DNA of 64,000 nucleotides from Coriobacteriia bacterium. Its GTDB lineage: Bacteria; Actinomycetota; Coriobacteriia; Coriobacteriales; UBA8131. Below are positions 47,023-54,727 of the stretch, piece after piece (positions within the stretch are counted from its first letter, which is position 1; each line of letters opens with the position of its first letter). The notes beneath the pieces are model-generated. The model was not told the DNA's origin, ran no database searches, and saw only the letters and a program-made list of their open reading frames with translations. The stretch is taken from positions 192,196-256,195 of the forward strand of contig WRHU01000001.1 in assembly GCA_009783085.1 (NCBI GenBank), given 5' to 3'. A program made the position numbers and the translations under genes.

Positions 47023-48417
47023 GATTTGTTCCTCCTTTGTTCCAACTGATTCTTCCTCAAGTAAAAACGGTGTTTTCTCTGACGTACGATGCTTTGAAAG
47101 ATAGGTACGAGCCTCATTGGGGAACAAGGCCCACATCAACACGTCCTCCTCGCTTTGCGCAAGTTCTCCGGCCTCGGCGGCAACCTCGTCATACGTTGTG
47201 GTTACCAGCGAGCTGGGAGGCGTGTTTTCATCAAGCGGCTCGGTAGCGCCAAGCACCTTTTTGACAATTTCTTTGTCCAAGCGTCCGGGAGATTTGCCGT
47301 AATATCCCGCAACGTAGTCTTTCATCTCGGTTGAAATAACGCTCCAACGCTTGCCCGTAAGCACGTTAAAGACCGCCTGCGTGCCAACAATTTGACTCAT
47401 GGGCGTTACCAGCGGCGGATAGCCAACCTCGGCACGAACACGAGGAATCTCCTCCATAACGTCTGCAAGCCGGTCAGATGCTTTTTGAATCTCAAGCTGG
47501 CTGATAAGATTGCTCATCATACCGCCGGGAACCTGATGGCTGTACACTTGCATATGGAGCAAGGAGGAAACACCGCGCGAATAATTGCCGCGCTTGCGAA
47601 CCTCTTCCCAGTATTCGCTTATCTCAAAAAGCAAATCGAGGTCAAGGCCGGTGTCGTAACCGCTTTCTTTAAGCGCAGCAACCACCATCTCAACGGCAGG
47701 TTGCGAGTTGCCAAATGCCAGCGGTGCGCTTGCAGTATCAACAATGGCAGCTCCTGCCTCAGCAGCTTTAAGATAATTTGCTGGCGCCATGCCACCTACG
47801 TAGTGACAATGCACGTGAATGGGCAAATCGACCTGCTCGCGCAGTGCCTTTACCAAGCGCTCCGTGCGATACGGCGTAAGCATGCCAGCCATGTCTTTGA
47901 TGCAAATGGAATCTGCGCCAAGTTCTTTGAGTTTGAGAGAATAATCTATAAAGCTATCGAGGGTGTGTACGGGGCTCATCGTATACGAAAGCGCACCTTC
48001 AAGGTGAGCGCCCGCCTCTTTAACCGCCGCCGCACAATCCTTGACGTTGCGAATGTCATTGAGAGCGTCAAAGACCCTAAAAACGTCAATGCCGTTTCTG
48101 TGCGATGCCTTGATAAAACGATCAACAATCTCTTGCGAATAGTGGCGATAGCCCACAAGGTTTTGCCCGCGAACCAGCATAGATAAGGGGGTATTAGGGC
48201 AACACTTCTTTATTGCACGCAGACGCTCCCACGGGTTTTCGTCCAAAAACCTCAGGCAGGTGTCAAAAGTTGCGCCTCCCCACGCCTCAATAGCCCAGTA
48301 TCCAACATCGTCCAATTTGGGCAGAATGGGCAGCATCTCGCCAATACTCATGCGCGTTGCCCACAGCGACTGATGCGCGTCGCGAATAGTCGTGTCCATA
48401 ATATAAAGGGTTCTCAT
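46489..48417 (-). CDS. carboxyltransferase (OadA/PycB type) fused to AccB-type biotin carboxyl carrier domain
   Basis: MDTTIRDAHQSLWATRM, RVFDALND, HVHCHYVGGMAPANYLKA; C-terminal MNQIRELIRVVEDSGIGEVTVEEAGSKITVRAP...APMVGTFY...EAMKLMNEI. Confidence 0.92.
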   Translation of the reverse strand: MRTLYIMDTTIRDAHQSLWATRMSIGEMLPILPKLDDVGYWAIEAWGGATFDTCLRFLDENPWERLRAIKKCCPNTPLSMLVRGQNLVGYRHYSQEIVDRFIKASHRNGIDVFRVFDALNDIRNVKDCAAAVKEAGAHLEGALSYTMSPVHTLDSFIDYSLKLKELGADSICIKDMAGMLTPYRTERLVKALREQVDLPIHVHCHYVGGMAPANYLKAAEAGAAIVDTASAPLAFGNSQPAVEMVVAALKESGYDTGLDLDLLFEISEYWEEVRKRGNYSRGVSSLLHMQVYSHQVPGGMMSNLISQLEIQKASDRLADVMEEIPRVRAEVGYPPLVTPMSQIVGTQAVFNVLTGKRWSVISTEMKDYVAGYYGKSPGRLDKEIVKKVLGATEPLDENTPPSSLVTTTYDEVAAEAGELAQSEEDVLMWALFPNEARTYLSKHRTSEKTPFLLEEESVGTKEEQIVDMNQIRELIRVVEDSGIGEVTVEEAGSKITVRAPGQLPLEALAGVAGAAAAGGAASGAPTVDVAQAGAPVPAGGADAAADDQSRPAHWVAVVAPMVGTFYAAPAPDKPAYVKEGDKVSAGQALCIVEAMKLMNEINAEQMGTVREICVENAQPVEYGTVLFYIEPIIDEPIATTVV

Positions 48418-48501
48418 CTGCACCTCCCTTGAGTCATAAAGCTTTTGCACTCCTCAAGCCTTGTGTCAGGCTTGGTTTTCTCGATACTATTTACGTTCTT
48501 C

Positions 48502-49068
48502 CTACATACGGGTGATGTAACGACCGTCCCGTGTGTCAATTTTAAGTACGTCGCCCGTGTTAACGAACATCGGCACTTGCACCACTGCACCCGTTTCCAT
48601 GGTTGCCGGCTTAGTGCCGCCTTGCACCGTGTCGCCCTTAAAGCCTGGCTCGGTGTCGGTAACTTCAAGCTCAACAAACATGGGGGGCTCAACGCCAATA
48701 AGCTCATCACCAGCGTACTGCAAAGAGGCAATGTCGTTTTCCTTGAGCCACTGAGCAGCCCCGCCAACGGTATCTGCGGGCAGGCTCATCTGGCTGTAAT
48801 CCTCGTTGTCCATGAAGTTAAAATCATCGCCGTCTTTGTAGAGAAACTGCATCTCTTTGGTTTCAAGACGAATGTCATCAAACTTCTCGCCCGAGCGAAA
48901 CGTGAGGTCATTAACACGTCCGGTGCGTATGTCACGAATCTTGGTGCGCACAAAAGCGCCACCCTTGCCCGGCTTCACGTGTTGAAACTCGATGATAACG
49001 CAGGGCTTGCCGTCGATAAGCAGCGCCTTGCCATTTTTGAAATCTGCGGTAGAAATCGCCACAATCAT
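48502..49068 (-). CDS. efp: translation elongation factor P
   Basis: MIVAISTADFKNGKALLIDGKPCVIIEFQHVKPGKGGAFVRTKIRDIRTG. Confidence 0.95.
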   Translation of the reverse strand: MIVAISTADFKNGKALLIDGKPCVIIEFQHVKPGKGGAFVRTKIRDIRTGRVNDLTFRSGEKFDDIRLETKEMQFLYKDGDDFNFMDNEDYSQMSLPADTVGGAAQWLKENDIASLQYAGDELIGVEPPMFVELEVTDTEPGFKGDTVQGGTKPATMETGAVVQVPMFVNTGDVLKIDTRDGRYITRM

Positions 49069-49132
49069 TCCTTTCTTCCAAATTGTGAACTTAAAAGTAT
49101 AGCGGAAATGCCCGCAACATGGGGTGACAAAG

Positions 49133-49191
49133 GGGGACGGTACGATTTTGTCACACCCTCTTTTAATATGTGACAAAATCGTACCGTCCCC
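49133..49191. repeat. REP-like palindromic repeat, copy 2 (perfect 23-bp arms)
   Basis: GGGGACGGTACGATTTTGTCACA-N13-TGTGACAAAATCGTACCGTCCCC. Confidence 0.93.
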
Positions 49192-49198
49192 TATTTAC

Positions 49199-49678
49199 CT
49201 ATTTATGATACGGCTCGTTGCGAACGATTTTGAAACCACGATAGAGCTGTTCAAGCAAAACAACACGAGCGAGGTTGTGGGGCAAAGTGATAGCCCCTAA
49301 AGAGAGGCGCAGCTTTGCCTGTTTGAGAAGTTCTGGCGCAAGACCGTGTGAGCCACCGATAACAAAACTAAGGTGATGCTCAGAGCCGTCAAGCTGGTTT
49401 TCGAGCAACGCAGCGATGTCCTCGCTGGAAAACGTCTTGCCTTCTCGGTCAAGAACAACAAGCCTCGTACTACTCGCCAACAGCTTGCAAATGCTCGCCG
49501 CCTCAAGCTCACAAACACGCTCGGGCGATGAAGCTCGCTGCAAGCTCACATCATCGACCTCTTTTACCTGCACATTTGCATACGAGCTCATACGCTTAAG
49601 GTACTCGGCACAGGCTGCAACCCAAAAAGGCTCCTTGAGCTTGCCCACTGCAATAATGTCAATTTTGAGGCTCGACAT
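49199..49678 (-). CDS. rlmH: 23S rRNA (pseudouridine1915-N3)-methyltransferase RlmH
   Basis: IDIIAVGKLKEPFWVAACAEYLKRMSSYANV; LSFVIGGSHGL; LPHNLARVVLLEQLYRGFKIVRNEPYHK. Confidence 0.95.
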   Translation of the reverse strand: MSSLKIDIIAVGKLKEPFWVAACAEYLKRMSSYANVQVKEVDDVSLQRASSPERVCELEAASICKLLASSTRLVVLDREGKTFSSEDIAALLENQLDGSEHHLSFVIGGSHGLAPELLKQAKLRLSLGAITLPHNLARVVLLEQLYRGFKIVRNEPYHK

Positions 49679-49687
49679 AACGCTTTC

Positions 49688-50488
49688 CTACACCTCTGCT
49701 TCCTCGGCAAGCAAAATACGGGTAATTTCTACGAGGCGCGGAGGCCCTGCCTCTTCATTCCAATCTTTTGCCAGCGCACCAAAGAGGGCTTCTGGCCTCA
49801 GCGAACCACTCTCGTTAGAGCGCAAAACTAAGTTCATACCAAGCAGTACGCCACCTGCCTCAAGCCCCACTTCAGGCCCTACTTCAGGCTCTGCCTCAGC
49901 ACCTACCTGCACTCCTCCCTCAGACGCATTGCGCTCTGCTTGCTCCCCTGCCCCTTCGCTTACCATCGAGAGCTCATCAACCTCAAAATACTCGGGCGCT
50001 TGCGCAACACGTAAAGTAAGGTCTATTTCTTTTGGTTTGTTCTTTTTAATGATGGTAATACTGCCGTAAGCAAGCAAGGCAGCAAACTTCTGCTTAAACG
50101 CTTCTGCGGCTTTCGTATCAGGTAACGCAAAAATAAGCCGATAGTGAGCAAGCACGTGCGAGATTTGCAGCGAGGGCGCATCGGCACGGCAATAGCTCAC
50201 CTCATTTATTACCAGCTCTGGCACCGTAGCTGCCCGGAGTCGCTCACAAACCTCACTCGGAGCTAAATAGGAACTCAACCACACGTCTAAATACTCACAA
50301 AGTCCTGCCGTACCCACGGGCAAGGCGGGGCCAAAAGCGTGCTTCATGTGGACGTTAAAGCCCTGCGAAAGCACAAAAGGCAATTGAGCACGTCGAATAA
50401 GACGCTCCATAGCGCGCACCAGCTCAAGGTGCGATAAATAACGGAGGCGGCCTGTTTTACCATAACAAATGCGGAGGCGAAAACTCAT
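49688..50488 (-). CDS. TIGR03936 family radical SAM-associated protein (DUF2344)
   Basis: RICYGKTGRLRYLSHLELVRAMERLIRRAQLPFVLSQGFNVHMKHAFGPALPVG; paired with a TIGR03960-like gene. Confidence 0.85.
   Translation of the reverse strand: MSFRLRICYGKTGRLRYLSHLELVRAMERLIRRAQLPFVLSQGFNVHMKHAFGPALPVGTAGLCEYLDVWLSSYLAPSEVCERLRAATVPELVINEVSYCRADAPSLQISHVLAHYRLIFALPDTKAAEAFKQKFAALLAYGSITIIKKNKPKEIDLTLRVAQAPEYFEVDELSMVSEGAGEQAERNASEGGVQVGAEAEPEVGPEVGLEAGGVLLGMNLVLRSNESGSLRPEALFGALAKDWNEEAGPPRLVEITRILLAEEAEV
49845..49915. repeat. short in-frame repeat in the TIGR03936 gene (EVGP EVGL EAGG)
   Basis: cctcaagccccacttcaggccctacttcaggctctgcctcagcacc. Confidence 0.65.
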
Positions 50489-50489
50489 A

Positions 50490-52376
50490 TCAGGCACGGC
50501 TTGCACCTCCTAAGCGTATGTCAACATCACAGGCAGAACACACGCCACATGAGGTGCAGTATTCAAAGGAGCAATCGGGAGTAACCTCGCCTGCACGTGC
50601 TTGCTCATATTCTTGCCAAAGATAGCTTTTATCCACACCGGTTGAGATATGATCCCACGGCAGCGGGTCGTTAGCGTGGAGGCTTTGCTGAGCAATGGCC
50701 TCAAGGCTCACACTACCTTCATCGGCTGCAGTTTTCCATGCGTTCAGGTCAAACTGCTCGCTCCACGCATCAAAACGGGCACCATTGCGCCATGCCCCCT
50801 CTATGACCGAAGCAAGCGTGCGCCCGCCCCGTGCCATGGCTGCCTCAATAAGGCCTGACGACGGGTCATGCCACTGCAAATCGATACCTCGATGCAAGCC
50901 AGAGGATCGCAAAAGCTCAATACGCCGCTCTATCTCCGCAGGCTCCAGATAACCGCACCATTGAAACGGCGTGTGCGGTTTGGGGATAAACACCGCAACG
51001 CTTATGCTCATGCGACAGTTGCCTCGCTGAGTATCATCAACCGCATCTTTGGCAGCCTGATACGCTTTATTGGCAAGCGCGGTTATGCCACGCACGTCAT
51101 CGTCATTTTCGCCGGGCAGGCCAATCATAAAATAAAGCTTGCAGCGCCGCCAGCCAGCGGCATACGCACTCGAAATTGCTTCGATGAGGTCTTCTTCCGT
51201 AACATTTTTGTTAATTACGTCACGGAGCCGCTGCGTACCCGCCTCGGGCGCAAAGGTAAGGCCTGATTTTCTCTCTCCCCCGGCAACAAGCTGCGCCATC
51301 TTGACGCCAAAACCATCAACACGCTGCGAGGGCAAGCCAAGGCGCACCCCTTGCTTATCAAGACAATGGTTAAGGCGCGTAAGTATCTCGGCAATTTGTG
51401 AATGGTCAGTGCTTGACAGAGAGGTGAGCGAAACCTCACTGTAGCCCGTTTGGGCAAGCCCCTCTACTACCGCACGCACCACGGTATCGGCACTCCGCTC
51501 GCGCACCGGGCGGTACAACATACCTGCCTGACAAAACCGACAGCCACGGGTGCAGCCACGCAAAATCTCTATTGCAAGACGGTCGTGCGCAATCTCGGCA
51601 AAGGGAACAAGGGGCAAGGCCACTACGGGTAAGGCATCAAAGTTGGCAACCACCCGCTTTGTGATAGGGGCATTTGCCTGCTCCTCGGCACAGGGCTTAT
51701 GGAAAGCGGGAACGTACATGCCCTCAAGAACTGCAAGACGCTTAAGCGTTTCTGTGCGATTGAGCCCAGCAGCCTTCGCCTGTTGATAGACCTCGGTAAA
51801 CTCAACAATAAACTCCTCTCCCTCGCCGATGCAAAAGGCATCAAAAAAGGGAGCTATGGGCTCAGGATTATAGGCGCAGGGCCCGCCGCCAAAAATAATC
51901 GGATCGTTCTGCGTGCGCTTGGCGGCATACAGCGGAATATTTGCAAGGTCAAGCACCTCAAGGATATTGGTATAGGAAAGCTCATGCGGAAGCGTAATCC
52001 CAACGATGTCAAAGGAGCGCAAGCCACGACAACTCTCGAGGCTAAACAGCGGAATATCTTGTTCGCGCAGCTTGGAAATCATATCAAGCCAGGGCAAATA
52101 CGCACGCTCGACAGTAACGCCCGGCAACCTGCGCATGACATCATAAAGAATGGCAATCGCTTGGTTGGACTGCCCTATCTCATAGGTGTCGGGGTACACC
52201 CAAACAAAATCTACTGCGTTTTCTTTTGTATCTTGACAAGGCGAAGCGGCAAAAAGCTCATGATTTATGTACCGCGCAGGACGCTCAACTTCATTGAGAA
52301 GGGGCTCAATGCGGTGCCAGAGAGAAGCATTTGGAGCCGTATGGGTGGGCGTAGTGGGCACAGAAGACAGAGCCAT
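50490..52376 (-). CDS. TIGR03960 family B12-binding/radical SAM protein
   Basis: RGCTRGCRFCQAGMLYRPVRERS radical-SAM motif; VWVYPDTYEIGQSNQAIAILYDVMRR; YKLYFMIGLPGE-type stretch. Confidence 0.92.
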   Translation of the reverse strand: MALSSVPTTPTHTAPNASLWHRIEPLLNEVERPARYINHELFAASPCQDTKENAVDFVWVYPDTYEIGQSNQAIAILYDVMRRLPGVTVERAYLPWLDMISKLREQDIPLFSLESCRGLRSFDIVGITLPHELSYTNILEVLDLANIPLYAAKRTQNDPIIFGGGPCAYNPEPIAPFFDAFCIGEGEEFIVEFTEVYQQAKAAGLNRTETLKRLAVLEGMYVPAFHKPCAEEQANAPITKRVVANFDALPVVALPLVPFAEIAHDRLAIEILRGCTRGCRFCQAGMLYRPVRERSADTVVRAVVEGLAQTGYSEVSLTSLSSTDHSQIAEILTRLNHCLDKQGVRLGLPSQRVDGFGVKMAQLVAGGERKSGLTFAPEAGTQRLRDVINKNVTEEDLIEAISSAYAAGWRRCKLYFMIGLPGENDDDVRGITALANKAYQAAKDAVDDTQRGNCRMSISVAVFIPKPHTPFQWCGYLEPAEIERRIELLRSSGLHRGIDLQWHDPSSGLIEAAMARGGRTLASVIEGAWRNGARFDAWSEQFDLNAWKTAADEGSVSLEAIAQQSLHANDPLPWDHISTGVDKSYLWQEYEQARAGEVTPDCSFEYCTSCGVCSACDVDIRLGGASRA

Positions 52377-52378
52377 GC

Positions 52379-53503
52379 TTACTGCTCGCTTGGTGCTTGG
52401 GTAGGTGTTACCGTAGGCGATGCAGCAGATGGTGAAGTAGGCGATGCAGCAGATGGTGAGGCAGCAGATGGTGAGGCAGGCGATAGCGTAGGTGATAAAG
52501 AGTCGTTTTGCTCGGACGGCACAGGGGGCAAAGAGCCCTTGGAGGCTTTTTGCTTATCATCTGCGGCAGGTAAGGCAATAATCTGCCCGCCCTGTTGCCT
52601 GCTGTACAACTCTAAAGCAGCGTGGCCTATGCCAAGCGTCGCAGAATAAGCAACGCCCATACGAACAGCAAAACCAGCGACGTTAACCCTGCTCACTACT
52701 GCTCTTACCAAGGCTCGTGCTCCAAAAGAACCAGCGACAATAGCCCCCATTTCTTTGAAGCGAGCAACGCCAACAGGCAGACCGTACAAAGACGCAATCT
52801 GAGAAACGAGCCTCATTTGATTGAGCGTTAAGACGGGCATGTCGGCACCAGGAACAAAAGCTATTGCAGAAACTAATCCGTTTTCGAGCGAAGCTTTTTG
52901 GGTCAAGGCAAGTGCAACGGCACGACGCATAAAGGGGTAGGCTTGCGCAAGCGCAATCCGACTTTTTTCAAGCTTTTTTGCAACCGTGCTTGCAAGCTCA
53001 TCAAAAACGGTTTCAAAGTCGCCCTCAGAAAGACGGACTTTCTTATCTACTCCCTTGCCCGCCGACACCAAAACAGTGGGCACCGGAATAACCGTAGGAA
53101 GCTGATCTGCCTCATTTGACAAACGTATTTGCGACGGAAGCGCTGCAGGATTGGTGGTAAAAACTACCACTGCAGAAGCGAGTGTGTGCGCACGCGTAAT
53201 AAGCTCGCCCGTGCGAAAGCTTTCACCCGCAACAATAAGAGCCAGATCAGCGGCGGGCAAATCGGCAAGAGCAAGGCTTAAGGCTTCAGCATCTCCGTAA
53301 GAACGCACGTGTACTACCACATGGTCAGTTTGAGGACGCAGTTTTTCTCGCACCGCCAAAATAAAACTTTTGGGCACCGTTTTGTCCACAAAAACCAGTA
53401 CGCTCGCCGTTTTGTTGCCACCTGCATAGATGTCTTCCCCAGCAGATTTTATCGTCTTAATACTGGCTAAAGCAGTAGAAAGTATATCTTGTTTTTTAGC
53501 CAT
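52379..53503 (-). CDS. DUF697-like protein with Ser/Pro/Ala repeat C-terminus
   Basis: ADMPVLTLNQMRLVSQIASLYGLPVGVARFKEMGAIVAGSFGARALVRAV; tail SPASPSAASPSAASPTSPSAASPT. Confidence 0.7.
   Translation of the reverse strand: MAKKQDILSTALASIKTIKSAGEDIYAGGNKTASVLVFVDKTVPKSFILAVREKLRPQTDHVVVHVRSYGDAEALSLALADLPAADLALIVAGESFRTGELITRAHTLASAVVVFTTNPAALPSQIRLSNEADQLPTVIPVPTVLVSAGKGVDKKVRLSEGDFETVFDELASTVAKKLEKSRIALAQAYPFMRRAVALALTQKASLENGLVSAIAFVPGADMPVLTLNQMRLVSQIASLYGLPVGVARFKEMGAIVAGSFGARALVRAVVSRVNVAGFAVRMGVAYSATLGIGHAALELYSRQQGGQIIALPAADDKQKASKGSLPPVPSEQNDSLSPTLSPASPSAASPSAASPTSPSAASPTVTPTQAPSEQ
52395..52490. repeat. tandem repeat in 3' end of DUF697 gene
   Basis: ggcgatgcagcagatggtgaagtaggcgatgcagcagatggtgaggcagcagatggtgag. 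Confidence 0.85.
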
Positions 53504-53517
53504 TGCAGAACACCTCG

Positions 53518-54723
53518 CTAGACTTTCTTTCGCGTTTTATTATCGCGGTGCGCCCACACCGAGCACAAGAGCCCAAGGCACACAAAGTTGACTAACATAA
53601 ACGACGAACCATAACTCACAAAGGGCAGAGGAATGCCCGTAATGGGCATCATGCCCATCGTCATTCCTATGTTTTGAAATACGTGAAATACCCACATGCC
53701 CGTAACGCCAGCTGCGATAAGCGTGCCAAAGGAATCTCTGGCGGCAAAGGCAATGGTGAGCGAAACAAAAAACAAAAGAATATACAAGGCGATAAGCGCC
53801 ACACTGCCCACAAAACCGAATTGTTGCGCAAGGACACAGAAAATGAAATCAGTGGCATATTCGGGCAAAAAGTTGAGCTCTGCTTGGGAGGCGTTGCCAA
53901 AGCCCTCACCAAAAAGACCGCCCGAACCTATAGCGATTTTTGATTGCCGCAGATTGTAGCTAATGCCTGTGGGGTCAATGTCATTATTAAGAAAAACCAG
54001 AATACGATTTTTTTGATACTCCTTAATAAGCGTATCAACTCCCAGCACGTTATCAAGAAAACCGTCGAGCGCAATAATAAATATCAGCGCAGCTATCATG
54101 CCTACTATGGTGAGAATGAGCCACTTACGGTTCGCTCCGCCTGCAAAAAGTACCACCATTGCTACTACTAAAAAGACCAGGGCAGTACCCATATCAGGTT
54201 GCAGCATAACGCCGATAACAGGAAGCATGAGCAAGCCAAGCGCAAGAAAATACTCACGTCCGTCATTGATGTGCCCTCGGTATTTTCCTACCAGCGCAGC
54301 TCCAAATAAAATCATGAGGGGCTTGGCAAACTCGCTTGGCTGAAGCCGTAAGCCAAAAAGGCTTATCCAGTTGGTCGCTCCGTTGATATTAACGCCCAGG
54401 CCCGGAACAAGGGGCAAAAGGACGAGGAACATAGAAACAATAAGAAGCGGAAAGGCAAAGGTCGAAAGTTTTTGATAATCAAACGCCCATAGCGCCCCCA
54501 TAATCACGAGTCCTATTCCCACACCAGTAAGTTGACGTGAAAAGGCATAATCAGGGTTATCCAAAATGGCAGAATAGACAATCAGCAACCCATACGCAAG
54601 CAGCGCAGCCGTAACAAAGAGCAGCGGAAAGTTGATGCTCGCCAAAACGCGACGACCAAGTGAGGCGGCGTTAATTTCACGCGAGCCTGCATTTTGTTGC
54701 TTAAGAAGTGGTGATATAGGCAT
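53518..54723 (-). CDS. rodA: RodA (FtsW/RodA/SpoVE family)
   Basis: 10-TM SEDS protein; LRLQPSEFAKPLMILFGA; GIPLPFVSYGSSFMLVNFVCLGLL. Confidence 0.92.
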   Translation of the reverse strand: MPISPLLKQQNAGSREINAASLGRRVLASINFPLLFVTAALLAYGLLIVYSAILDNPDYAFSRQLTGVGIGLVIMGALWAFDYQKLSTFAFPLLIVSMFLVLLPLVPGLGVNINGATNWISLFGLRLQPSEFAKPLMILFGAALVGKYRGHINDGREYFLALGLLMLPVIGVMLQPDMGTALVFLVVAMVVLFAGGANRKWLILTIVGMIAALIFIIALDGFLDNVLGVDTLIKEYQKNRILVFLNNDIDPTGISYNLRQSKIAIGSGGLFGEGFGNASQAELNFLPEYATDFIFCVLAQQFGFVGSVALIALYILLFFVSLTIAFAARDSFGTLIAAGVTGMWVFHVFQNIGMTMGMMPITGIPLPFVSYGSSFMLVNFVCLGLLCSVWAHRDNKTRKKV

Positions 54724-54727
54724 CTGT

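Noticed and set aside
47392-48186. 264-aa plus-strand ORF
   Set aside because: Antisense to the well-supported carboxyltransferase; sequence looks like a shadow reading frame.
51699-52649. 316-aa plus-strand ORF
   Set aside because: Antisense to the TIGR03960 gene and to the repeat tail of the DUF697 gene; its GDAADGE repeats are just the complement of that minisatellite.
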